DNA of 6,899 nucleotides from JABFXC01 sp035551575 (GTDB lineage Bacteria; Gemmatimonadota; Gemmatimonadetes; Gemmatimonadales; Gemmatimonadaceae). Position numbers and translations under genes: made by a program. The notes beneath the pieces are model-generated. The model was not told the origin of the DNA. It did no database searches and worked only from the letters and a program-made list of their open reading frames with translations. How positions within the stretch are numbered: position 1 is the stretch's first letter; the number at the start of each line of letters is the position of its first letter. Positions 1 to 6,054 of this stretch are shown in pieces. The stretch covers positions 1 to 6,899 of the forward strand of contig DASZNJ010000214.1 in assembly GCA_035551575.1 (NCBI GenBank), written 5' to 3'.

Positions 1-908
<908 letters not shown>

Positions 909-910
<2 letters not shown>

Positions 911-913
911 GAG
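909..913 (+). promoter_or_regulatory. Ribosome binding site that decides the lipoprotein start
   Basis: AGGAG overlaps the stop codon of the inositol-phosphate synthase gene. It touches the ATG at 914 with no spacer but lies 6 bases before the ATG at 920, so initiation should use the second ATG. Confidence 0.65.
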
Positions 914-919
914 ATGGAC

Positions 920-1378
920 ATGAGCCGACTCCGCCGTGCAGGTCTTCACTCATTGCTCATCGCGGTGTCGATGCTTGCACTGGCGGGCGCGGCTCTGGGG
1001 GGCTGCGACAGCAGCCCCCGCAAGCTGCAGATCCGGACGTTCTCCGAGCACTTCGAGTACCGCATCACCTCGGACCCGATGCCCCCGCGGGCACGCGAGG
1101 ACGTGATCTATCGGGTCACGGTGATCGACAAGGAGAACGGCCAGCCGGTCGAGGGTGGGGAAGGCCGCATCTTCGCCAACAATTCCGCGGGGACGAGCAC
1201 CTGGGACTCGTTCATGGCCGCCCCTGAAGTCGGCACCTACACGGCGAAGCTCCGCTTCGTGACCGCCGAACAGTGGGCGGTCGGGATCGAGTTCCGGCGC
1301 GACACGCTTCCCGGCACCAAGATCGAACGCGCGACCGACTGGCAGCAGGAAGTCGGCGCCGCGCGCGCCGAACCCTGA
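920..1378 (+). CDS. Small lipoprotein with probable YtkA/FixH-like domain
   Basis: A 152-aa protein. The start at 920 is preferred over the in-frame ATG at 914 because of the AGGAG spacing. The N-terminus is a type II signal peptide: SRLRR, a hydrophobic stretch (about residues 9-27), then a lipobox LGGC with the lipidated cysteine at residue 29, so the mature protein should be membrane-anchored outside the cytoplasm. The rest (about residues 45-125) reads as a beta-rich domain with the pattern YRVTVIDKENGQPVEGG, a middle strand with ANNSAGTSTWDS, PEVGTYTAKLRF and then a W plus FRRD. This resembles YtkA/FixH-like Ig-type domains (x-V-x-D-x-x-GxPV … GxYxAxLxF … W). No metal-binding cluster is obvious and the function is unknown. 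The domain call is inference; the lipoprotein call is firm. Confidence 0.85.
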   Translation: MSRLRRAGLHSLLIAVSMLALAGAALGGCDSSPRKLQIRTFSEHFEYRITSDPMPPRAREDVIYRVTVIDKENGQPVEGGEGRIFANNSAGTSTWDSFMAAPEVGTYTAKLRFVTAEQWAVGIEFRRDTLPGTKIERATDWQQEVGAARAEP

Positions 1379-1409
1379 GACGAATCCGCACAGGTCAAAC
1401 GACGTCCAC

Positions 1410-1703
1410 ATGCGTCACTTCTACCGCAGCCACATGCCGCCCGCCGAGGTCCTGGCGATGGCTGACAAGTTCTTTCCCGAGCTCGGCCTCGCCCCGACGG
1501 CGACCGCGGTCCGCGCCCGCTCGTTCACCGGACCGTTAGGCTCGATGAAGCTGATGGTGAAGGCCGAAGGGGGGCACTACACCTTCATCGAGGTCGAGAC
1601 CGACCAGATGGGTGAGAGCCGCCTCGACCGCAACGTGAAGCGCTTCTTCGTGCACTGTCACCGGCGCGAAGACCCGTCGCACACGCTCGAAGCGTCGTAC
1701 TGA
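1410..1703 (+). CDS. Conserved-looking small hypothetical protein upstream of E1 alpha
   Basis: A 97-aa soluble protein that I do not recognise as a named family. It has no signal peptide or membrane helix. It begins MRHFYRSHMPPAEVLAMADKF, probably a helix, then alternates short strands (SMKLMVKAEGG, YTFIEVETDQMG) with a charged helix (ESRLDRNVKRFFVHCHRRED), suggesting a small alpha/beta fold. An internal ATG at 1434 is a weaker alternative start; neither has a convincing Shine-Dalgarno. The gap from the lipoprotein gene is 31 bases with no hairpin terminator. Its stop overlaps the start of E1 alpha in TGATG, so the two are probably translationally coupled, and its product may be needed in proportion to the dehydrogenase. 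Codon use matches its neighbours, including one TTA leucine in a CGTTAGGC octamer. Confidence 0.8.
   Translation: MRHFYRSHMPPAEVLAMADKFFPELGLAPTATAVRARSFTGPLGSMKLMVKAEGGHYTFIEVETDQMGESRLDRNVKRFFVHCHRREDPSHTLEASY
1534..1541 (+). repeat. CGTTAGGC octamer, copy 1
   Basis: In frame as the end of a Pro codon, TTA (Leu), GGC (Gly) in the 97-aa hypothetical gene. Confidence 0.8.
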
Positions 1704-2851
1704 TGGCGACGCGCGCCAGGGGCGGACGCGCCCCCGCGGCGCCGGTGGTGCGGGAGGTCGATCCCGAGCTCCCCGGATCGGCAGCCGCGCTGTTGACCCG
1801 CGAGCAGAAGCTCGAGCTCTACTACTGGATGCGGCTCACCCGGTCGCTCGAGGAGCGGCTGGTGAACCTCTACCGCCAGACGAAGGTCGTCGGCGGGCTG
1901 TTCCGGTCGTTAGGCCAGGAGGCCGACGCCGTCGGCAGCGCGTTCGCGCTCGACAAGCAGAAGGGCGACATCCTGTCGCCACTCATCCGCAACATGGGCG
2001 CGATGCTCGTCCGCGGCGCCGAGCCGACGGAGATCATCCGCCAGTACATGGCGAAGGGCGACTCGCCGACGCGCGGCCGGGAGCTCAACATCCACTTCGG
2101 CGGCCCGGAGCGCGGCTTCATCGGCCAGATCTCCCACCTCGGCGACATGGTGCCGGTGATGGCCGGGGTCACGCTCTCGTTCAGGCTGCGCGGCGAGGAC
2201 CGCGTCGGCCTCGTCTACATCGGTGACGGCGCGACCTCGACAGGGGCTTTCCACGAGGGGATCAACTTCGCCGCCGTCCAGCGTTGCCCGCTCGTCGTGA
2301 TCATCGAGAACAACGGCTATGCCTACTCGACGCCGACCTGGAAGCAGACGGCGGCCAGGCAGTTCGTCGACAAGGCCGCGGGCTACGGCATCCCCGGCGA
2401 GCGCGCCGACGGGAACGACGTCATCGCGACGTACGACGTGACGAAGCGCGCGGTCGAGCGCGCCCGGCGCGGGGGCGGCGTCACGCTCATCGAGCTTATG
2501 ACCTATCGCCGGAAGGGGCACGCCGAACACGACAACCAGTCGTACGTCCCTGACGGCGAGATCTCGCGCTGGGAGAAGGACAACGATCCGCTCGACCGCT
2601 ATGTCAGGCAGCTGACCGGCGAGCTGTCGGTGCAGCGCGACGAGCTCACTGCGATCGACGCCCGGGTACAGGAGGAGATCGACGCGGCGACGGACACCGC
2701 CGAACAGTCGCCGATGCCGGAGCCCACTGACGCCCTCGTCGGGGTCTACGACGAGCCGAAGGCGGTCGAGCCGCTCTGGTTCCGGAGCGGGGTGAAGAGC
2801 GCGGTCGAGAAGAACGAGCGTGCCGCGGGGTGGGGGACGTTCGATGGCTGA
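1703..2851 (+). CDS. 2-oxo acid dehydrogenase E1 component, alpha subunit (branched-chain type likely)
   Basis: A 382-aa thiamine-diphosphate-dependent E1 alpha. It pairs with the beta subunit encoded next to decarboxylate a 2-oxo acid and reductively acylate the E2 lipoyl arm. The TPP/Mg motif is clear: GDGA from residue 174, then NN at 203-204, the canonical spacing of about 30. H273 in YRRKGHAEHDNQ fits the conserved active-site histidine region. The stretch GINFAAVQRCPLVVIIENN and the C-terminal acidic helical tail match E1 alpha of branched-chain 2-oxo acid dehydrogenases such as those of thermophiles. A pyruvate or acetoin substrate cannot be excluded. The roughly 30-residue N-terminal extension rich in Ala, Pro and Arg is typical of bacterial members. 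The start overlaps the previous stop by one base (TGATG). The length is normal for the family and no key motif is missing. Confidence 0.92.
   Translation: MATRARGGRAPAAPVVREVDPELPGSAAALLTREQKLELYYWMRLTRSLEERLVNLYRQTKVVGGLFRSLGQEADAVGSAFALDKQKGDILSPLIRNMGAMLVRGAEPTEIIRQYMAKGDSPTRGRELNIHFGGPERGFIGQISHLGDMVPVMAGVTLSFRLRGEDRVGLVYIGDGATSTGAFHEGINFAAVQRCPLVVIIENNGYAYSTPTWKQTAARQFVDKAAGYGIPGERADGNDVIATYDVTKRAVERARRGGGVTLIELMTYRRKGHAEHDNQSYVPDGEISRWEKDNDPLDRYVRQLTGELSVQRDELTAIDARVQEEIDAATDTAEQSPMPEPTDALVGVYDEPKAVEPLWFRSGVKSAVEKNERAAGWGTFDG
1908..1915 (+). repeat. CGTTAGGC octamer, copy 2
   Basis: In frame as the end of a Ser codon, TTA (Leu), GGC (Gly) in E1 alpha. Confidence 0.8.
2832..2837 (+). 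promoter_or_regulatory. Ribosome binding site deciding the E1 beta start
   Basis: GGGGGA, 6 bases before the ATG at 2844, lies inside the E1 alpha coding region. It favours 2844 over the upstream in-frame GTG at 2820, which would add eight non-conserved residues. Confidence 0.6.
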
Positions 2852-3833
2852 GGCGAACGGCGAGATCACCTATCTCGAAGCGATCCGCGAGGCGCTGTTC
2901 GAGGAGATGGAACGCGACCCGAACGTCTTCTGCCTTGGCGAGGACATCGGGGCCTACGGTGGTGCATTCAAGGTGACCGACGGGCTGCTCGCGAAGTTCG
3001 GCGAGAAGCGCGTCATCGACACGCCGATCAGCGAGATCGCGATCGTGGGAGCCGCGGCCGGCGCGGCCCACATGGGGATGCGCCCGGTCTGCGAGATGCA
3101 GTTCATCGACTTCATCTCCTGCGCCTACGACATGCTGACCAACTACGTCGCGACAGCGCGCTATCGCGCCTTCCTCCCGACGCCGATGGTCGTACGCGGC
3201 CCGAGCGGCGGCTACGTGCGCGGCGGACCCTTTCACTCCCAGAATCCGGAAGCGGCGTTCCTCCACACGCCGGGGCTGAAGATCGTCTACCCGGCCACGG
3301 CGTCGGACGCGAAGGGGCTGATGAAGGCGGCGATCCGCGACGAGGACTGTGTGCTCTTCTTCGAGCACAAGTACCTCTACCGCCGCATCAAGGAGCGGAT
3401 GCCGGCCGGGGACCACGTCGTCCCGATCGGCAAGGCACGGGTGGCGCGCGAGGGGAAGGACCTCTCGATCATCACTTACGCAGCGACGGTCTGGAAGTCG
3501 CTCGAGGCGGCCGAGGCGCTCGAGCGCGAGCATGGCATCTCCGTCGAGGTCATCGACCTGCGTTCGCTCCTTCCGATGGACGACGAGGCGATCGTCGCGA
3601 CGGTGCGGAAGACGAACCGCGCGCTGATCGTGCACGAGGACACGCGGACCGGCGGGGTCGCCGGGGAGATCACGGCCCGAATCAACGAGCTCGCCTTCGA
3701 ATGGCTCGACGCCCCGGTGCTTCGCGTCACGGCGGCGGACGTTCCGCTCCCCTATTCGCCACCGCTCGAGGACTATGTGCTGCCGCAGACGGCGGACATC
3801 GTGCTCGCGGCGCGCCGGCTGGCGGAATACTGA
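2844..3833 (+). CDS. 2-oxo acid dehydrogenase E1 component, beta subunit (branched-chain type likely)
   Basis: A 329-aa partner of E1 alpha; together they form an alpha2beta2 decarboxylase. The order of family landmarks is complete: LGEDIGAYGGAFKVTDGL near the N-terminus, DTPISE with E64 (the glutamate that activates the thiamine aminopyrimidine in this family), MQFIDFI, GGYVRGGPFHSQNPEA with active-site H131, and LFFEHKYLYRRIKE. The C-terminal transketolase domain follows with VEVIDLRSLLPMD, HEDTRTGGV and the ending PYSPPLEDYVLP. These favour the branched-chain 2-oxo acid group over the E. coli-type homodimeric E1. The start at 2844 overlaps the last 8 bases of E1 alpha, and the Shine-Dalgarno supports it. 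The length is standard. The overlap should keep the two subunits in equal supply. Confidence 0.93.
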   Translation: MAEANGEITYLEAIREALFEEMERDPNVFCLGEDIGAYGGAFKVTDGLLAKFGEKRVIDTPISEIAIVGAAAGAAHMGMRPVCEMQFIDFISCAYDMLTNYVATARYRAFLPTPMVVRGPSGGYVRGGPFHSQNPEAAFLHTPGLKIVYPATASDAKGLMKAAIRDEDCVLFFEHKYLYRRIKERMPAGDHVVPIGKARVAREGKDLSIITYAATVWKSLEAAEALEREHGISVEVIDLRSLLPMDDEAIVATVRKTNRALIVHEDTRTGGVAGEITARINELAFEWLDAPVLRVTAADVPLPYSPPLEDYVLPQTADIVLAARRLAEY

Positions 3834-3834
3834 G

Positions 3835-4140
3835 ATGAGCCGGACGAACATCCCCGCTTCCGCCCCGGAGCCGCCGCCGCTGAACCCGGCGGTCCGGAAC
3901 ACGATGGTCGGGTGCCTGACGATCGTCGTCGGATTCTTCGGGGGGGGGATGATCGCGCTCCTGCTGGTCAGGATCGTCGACATCCTGAGGCGCTGCACGC
4001 CAGCGCAGGGTTTGCCAGTTTGCGGAAATTGGGCGATTTATGCAGGGATAGGCGGAGCGATCGGCGCGGTCCTGCTGCCGACGGTCGTGTTCATCAAGCT
4101 GCTGCGCGCTGACGCGGCGGCACGTGACTCAGGTCAATAG
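3835..4140 (+). CDS. Small two-helix membrane protein between E1 beta and E2
   Basis: A 101-aa protein that I do not recognise. The start at 3835 lies one base after the E1 beta stop, with GGCGGA 8 bases upstream; an open frame from 3775 in the same phase only overlaps E1 beta. There is a proline-rich polar N-terminus (residues 5-18), a first membrane helix at about 24-45 (MVGCLTIVVGFFGGGMIALL), a short loop with C54 and C63 that could pair if exposed to an oxidising compartment, a second glycine-rich helix at about 66-87, and a charged tail. Arginine-rich residues after helix 1 and Lys/Arg after helix 2 give no clear topology. The middle glycines of helix 1 are encoded by a run of nine G. 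The position inside a dehydrogenase operon is unusual. No function is assigned. Confidence 0.8.
   Translation: MSRTNIPASAPEPPPLNPAVRNTMVGCLTIVVGFFGGGMIALLLVRIVDILRRCTPAQGLPVCGNWAIYAGIGGAIGAVLLPTVVFIKLLRADAAARDSGQ
3940..3948 (+). repeat. G9 homopolymer inside coding sequence
   Basis: Nine consecutive G encode Gly36-Gly38 in the first membrane helix of the small membrane protein. The frame is intact here. A one-base change would shift the frame before the second helix. Confidence 0.9.
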
Positions 4141-4143
4141 GAG
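4139..4143 (+). promoter_or_regulatory. Ribosome binding site for E2 (GTG start)
   Basis: AGGAG overlaps the TAG stop of the membrane-protein gene and sits 6 bases before the GTG at 4150. It supports a GTG start, as does the protein beginning exactly where lipoyl domains begin (ARIDVVMPQMGES). Confidence 0.7.
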
Positions 4144-4149
4144 CATCCG

Positions 4150-5526
4150 GTGGCACGCATCGACGTGGTCATGCCGCAGATGGGAGAATCGATCGCCGAG
4201 GGGACACTGTCGAAGTGGCTCAAGAAGGTCGGCGACGCGGTGAAGCGCGACGAGCCGCTGTTCGAGATCTCGACCGACAAGGTGGACGCTGAGATCCCGG
4301 CGCCGACGGCGGGGGTGCTCGCCGAGATCGTCGTCGGCGAAGGGCAGACGGTGGCGGTGCAGACGATCGTCGCGCGGATCGAGACGGAGAAGGGGGCCGT
4401 GGTCGGCGGCGGGGCGCCGGCGGGCGCCGGCGATGCGGCGGCGGGGAACGGCGCGAAGGCGGAGGCGGCGACGGCGGGGGCCCCCCCCAAGTCACAAGCT
4501 ACCGCCCAAACCGGCGGTGCCCATCATCCAACCCCCGCGCCTCCAACCGCCGCCGCCCCCGCGGTTGCCGTGGGAAGCGCCGCGGCTTCCACGCTGGAGG
4601 CGCGCCTTCGCACCAAGTCGTCTCCGCTCGTCCGGAAGATCGCGGCCGAGCATGGAATCGAGATCGCCGCCCTGAGCGGCTCCGGCCTCGCGGGCCGTGT
4701 CACCAAGCGCGACATCATGCAGGCGCTCGAGAGCGGCACCCGCGGCCGCCCCGGCGTGCCTGACGCGCCGATGTACTCGCCCTCGGCCGGCGCCGGCTAC
4801 GCCCTGCCGGCCGGATGGGAGGGCGACATCGTCGAGCCGATGTCGAAGATCCGCGCGCTGACCAGCGAGCACATGGTCAACGCCCGGCGCCACGCCGCCC
4901 ACGTCACCTCGTTCTTCGAGATCGACCTCACGCGCGTCGCACGCATCCGCGCCAGGCACCGCGCCGCCTTCGAGCAGCAGACCGGGGAGAAGCTCACGTT
5001 CCTCCCCTTCGTGATCAAGGCGGTCACCGAGTGCCTGAAGAAGCACCCGATGCTCAACGCCGCACACGACGGCCGCAACGTCATCTACCGCAAGCAGTAC
5101 AACATCGGGGTCGCCGTCGCCGTCGACTGGGGGCTCATCGTCCCCGTCGTCAGGGGCGCCGACAACCTCTCGATCAGCGGGCTGACCCGGAGCGTCAACG
5201 ACCTCGCCGCCCGCGCCCGCGCCAAGAAGCTGCAGCCGGCCGAGGTCCAGAACGCGACCTTCACCATCACCAACCCCGGGGTCTTCGGCTCCCTCATGGG
5301 CACGCCGATCATCCCGTTAGGCACCGCCGCCATCATGGGGCTCGGCGCGATCGAGAAGCGCGCCAAGGTCATCACCGGCACCGATGGCGAGGATACCATC
5401 GCCATCCGCACCTGCGCCTACTTCTCGATCTCCTTCGACCACCGCATCGTCGACGGCGCCGACGCCGATCGCTTCATGGCCGACGTCAAGAAGACCCTCG
5501 AATCGTTCCCCGAGACCGCGCTCTGA
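4150..5526 (+). CDS. Dihydrolipoamide acyltransferase E2 component of 2-oxo acid dehydrogenase complex
   Basis: A 458-aa E2 core enzyme that transfers the acyl group from its lipoyl arm to CoA. The domain order is complete. One lipoyl domain (about 2-78) has the lipoylation motif STDKVDAEI, with the modified lysine at K44. A long Ala/Gly/Pro-rich flexible linker runs from about 84 to 154. A peripheral subunit-binding domain (about 157-194, SSPLVRKIAAEHGIE … GLAGRVTKRDI) docks E1 and/or E3. The catalytic domain (about 223-457) ends with SFDHRIVDGADADRFM, where H431 and D435 form the HxxxDG active site. The catalytic stretch FTITNPGVFGSLMGTPII is most like branched-chain 2-oxo acid or related E2 enzymes. 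A second, shorter Pro/Gly linker precedes the catalytic domain. Translation starts at GTG. The linker DNA is compositionally odd (see findings). The substrate is inferred, not proven. Confidence 0.94.
   Translation: MARIDVVMPQMGESIAEGTLSKWLKKVGDAVKRDEPLFEISTDKVDAEIPAPTAGVLAEIVVGEGQTVAVQTIVARIETEKGAVVGGGAPAGAGDAAAGNGAKAEAATAGAPPKSQATAQTGGAHHPTPAPPTAAAPAVAVGSAAASTLEARLRTKSSPLVRKIAAEHGIEIAALSGSGLAGRVTKRDIMQALESGTRGRPGVPDAPMYSPSAGAGYALPAGWEGDIVEPMSKIRALTSEHMVNARRHAAHVTSFFEIDLTRVARIRARHRAAFEQQTGEKLTFLPFVIKAVTECLKKHPMLNAAHDGRNVIYRKQYNIGVAVAVDWGLIVPVVRGADNLSISGLTRSVNDLAARARAKKLQPAEVQNATFTITNPGVFGSLMGTPIIPLGTAAIMGLGAIEKRAKVITGTDGEDTIAIRTCAYFSISFDHRIVDGADADRFMADVKKTLESFPETAL
4481..4488 (+). repeat. 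C8 homopolymer preceded by G5 in the E2 linker
   Basis: Five G (4476-4480) run directly into eight C, encoding Gly-Ala-Pro-Pro in the flexible linker. The G5C5 core is a perfect palindrome. Confidence 0.9.
5315..5322 (+). repeat. CGTTAGGC octamer, copy 3
   Basis: In frame as the end of a Pro codon, TTA (Leu), GGC (Gly) in the E2 catalytic domain. Confidence 0.8.
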
Positions 5527-5527
5527 C

Positions 5528-5785
5528 ATGTCCCGCGTACTGACGATGCACCGCAAGATCGTTCCGCCGCAGGAACGGAAGAGCTACTTCGACCGGCTCC
5601 GCGCGAAGCGCGACTACTACAAGCGCGCCAATTGCACCTTCTGGGCGTTCGAGGAGGACGGCCTCCCCGGCGCCTTCCTCGAGTTCTTCGAGGCGCCCGA
5701 CGCCCCGACGCTCACTGCCGCTCACGCCGCCGCCCCCGAGCCGATCGTGGATCCGCGGCGCATCTACAAGCTCGTGGAGCTCTGA
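5528..5785 (+). CDS. Small hypothetical protein downstream of E2
   Basis: An 85-aa protein that I do not recognise as a named family. The ATG at 5528 lies one base after the E2 stop; an in-frame ATG at 5546 (residue 7) is an alternative, and neither has a strong Shine-Dalgarno. The order strand (VLTMHRKIVPP), long charged helix (ERKSYFDRLRAKRDYYKRANC), strands (TFWAFEEDG, GAFLEFFEA) and a C-terminal RRIYKLVEL recalls the small dimeric alpha/beta-barrel fold of monooxygenase-like or NIPSNAP-like proteins. This is inference from pattern only. It has no membrane segment or signal. Spacing places it in the dehydrogenase operon, two bases ahead of the next gene. Confidence 0.78.
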   Translation: MSRVLTMHRKIVPPQERKSYFDRLRAKRDYYKRANCTFWAFEEDGLPGAFLEFFEAPDAPTLTAAHAAAPEPIVDPRRIYKLVEL

Positions 5786-5787
5786 TC

Positions 5788-6054
5788 ATGCCCGACCGTT
5801 CGATCGTCGTCAACGGCGACACCTGGCGCGTCCGCCCGAGCGGCCGCATCACCTCCCTCGACCGCGACGAGTTCGGCCTGATGTTCGTCCGCGGCGCCGG
5901 CGACACGCGCGAGGTGCGCGTTACCCGCTACTCCCCGCAGCAGACGCGCTCGCGCGACGCCGCCCTCGCCGAGCTCTCCGACGAGAAGCTGCGCGAGCTG
6001 TTCACGTGCTCGCAGCCGAGCAACACCTCCCCGGAAGCGGGCTACCGGCCATGA
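5788..6054 (+). CDS. Small hypothetical protein, co-translated with the PHP phosphoesterase
   Basis: An 88-aa soluble protein without a family I can name. The start at 5788 is two bases after the previous stop, with TGGAG 8 bases upstream. The N-terminal half is strand-like (SIVVNGDTWRVRPSGRIT, then EFGLMFVRGAGDTREVRVTRYS), suggesting a small beta domain that opens with a W-containing hairpin. The C-terminal half is helical and charged (AALAELSDEKLRELFTCSQ), followed by a Ser/Pro-rich tail. Its stop overlaps the next start in ATGA, so it is probably translationally coupled to the PHP gene. I have an impression of similar short proteins in Gemmatimonadota but cannot confirm it here. Confidence 0.8.
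   Translation: MPDRSIVVNGDTWRVRPSGRITSLDRDEFGLMFVRGAGDTREVRVTRYSPQQTRSRDAALAELSDEKLRELFTCSQPSNTSPEAGYRP

Noticed and set aside
997..1002. G6 run in the lipoprotein signal peptide as a phase-variation tract
   Set aside because: Six G is not notable at this base composition.
1379..1409. Possible terminator or promoter in the 31-base gap before the 97-aa gene
   Set aside because: Only a 4-base complementary pair (GACG/CGTC) around the start codon, with no T run and no convincing -10/-35 pair; too weak to report.
1910..2869. Antisense open frame of 319 codons across E1 alpha
   Set aside because: Same shadow pattern; composition dominated by Arg, Val, Asp and Ala with no recognisable domain, opposite a gene with complete motifs.
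2646..3998. Antisense open frame of 450 codons across E1 beta
   Set aside because: It lies opposite two well-recognised genes, is very rich in Arg, Asp and Val as high-GC shadow frames are, and shows no family motif. Codon bias in GC-rich genes commonly leaves such frames open.
4392..4480. Possible G-quadruplex in the E2 linker
   Set aside because: The runs of three or more G are separated by long, irregular loops, and composition alone explains them; kept only as part of the linker-skew observation.
4815..5543. Alternative + frame of 242 codons inside E2
   Set aside because: Low-complexity Arg/His/Pro-rich translation that overlaps the conserved E2 catalytic domain; a shadow frame.
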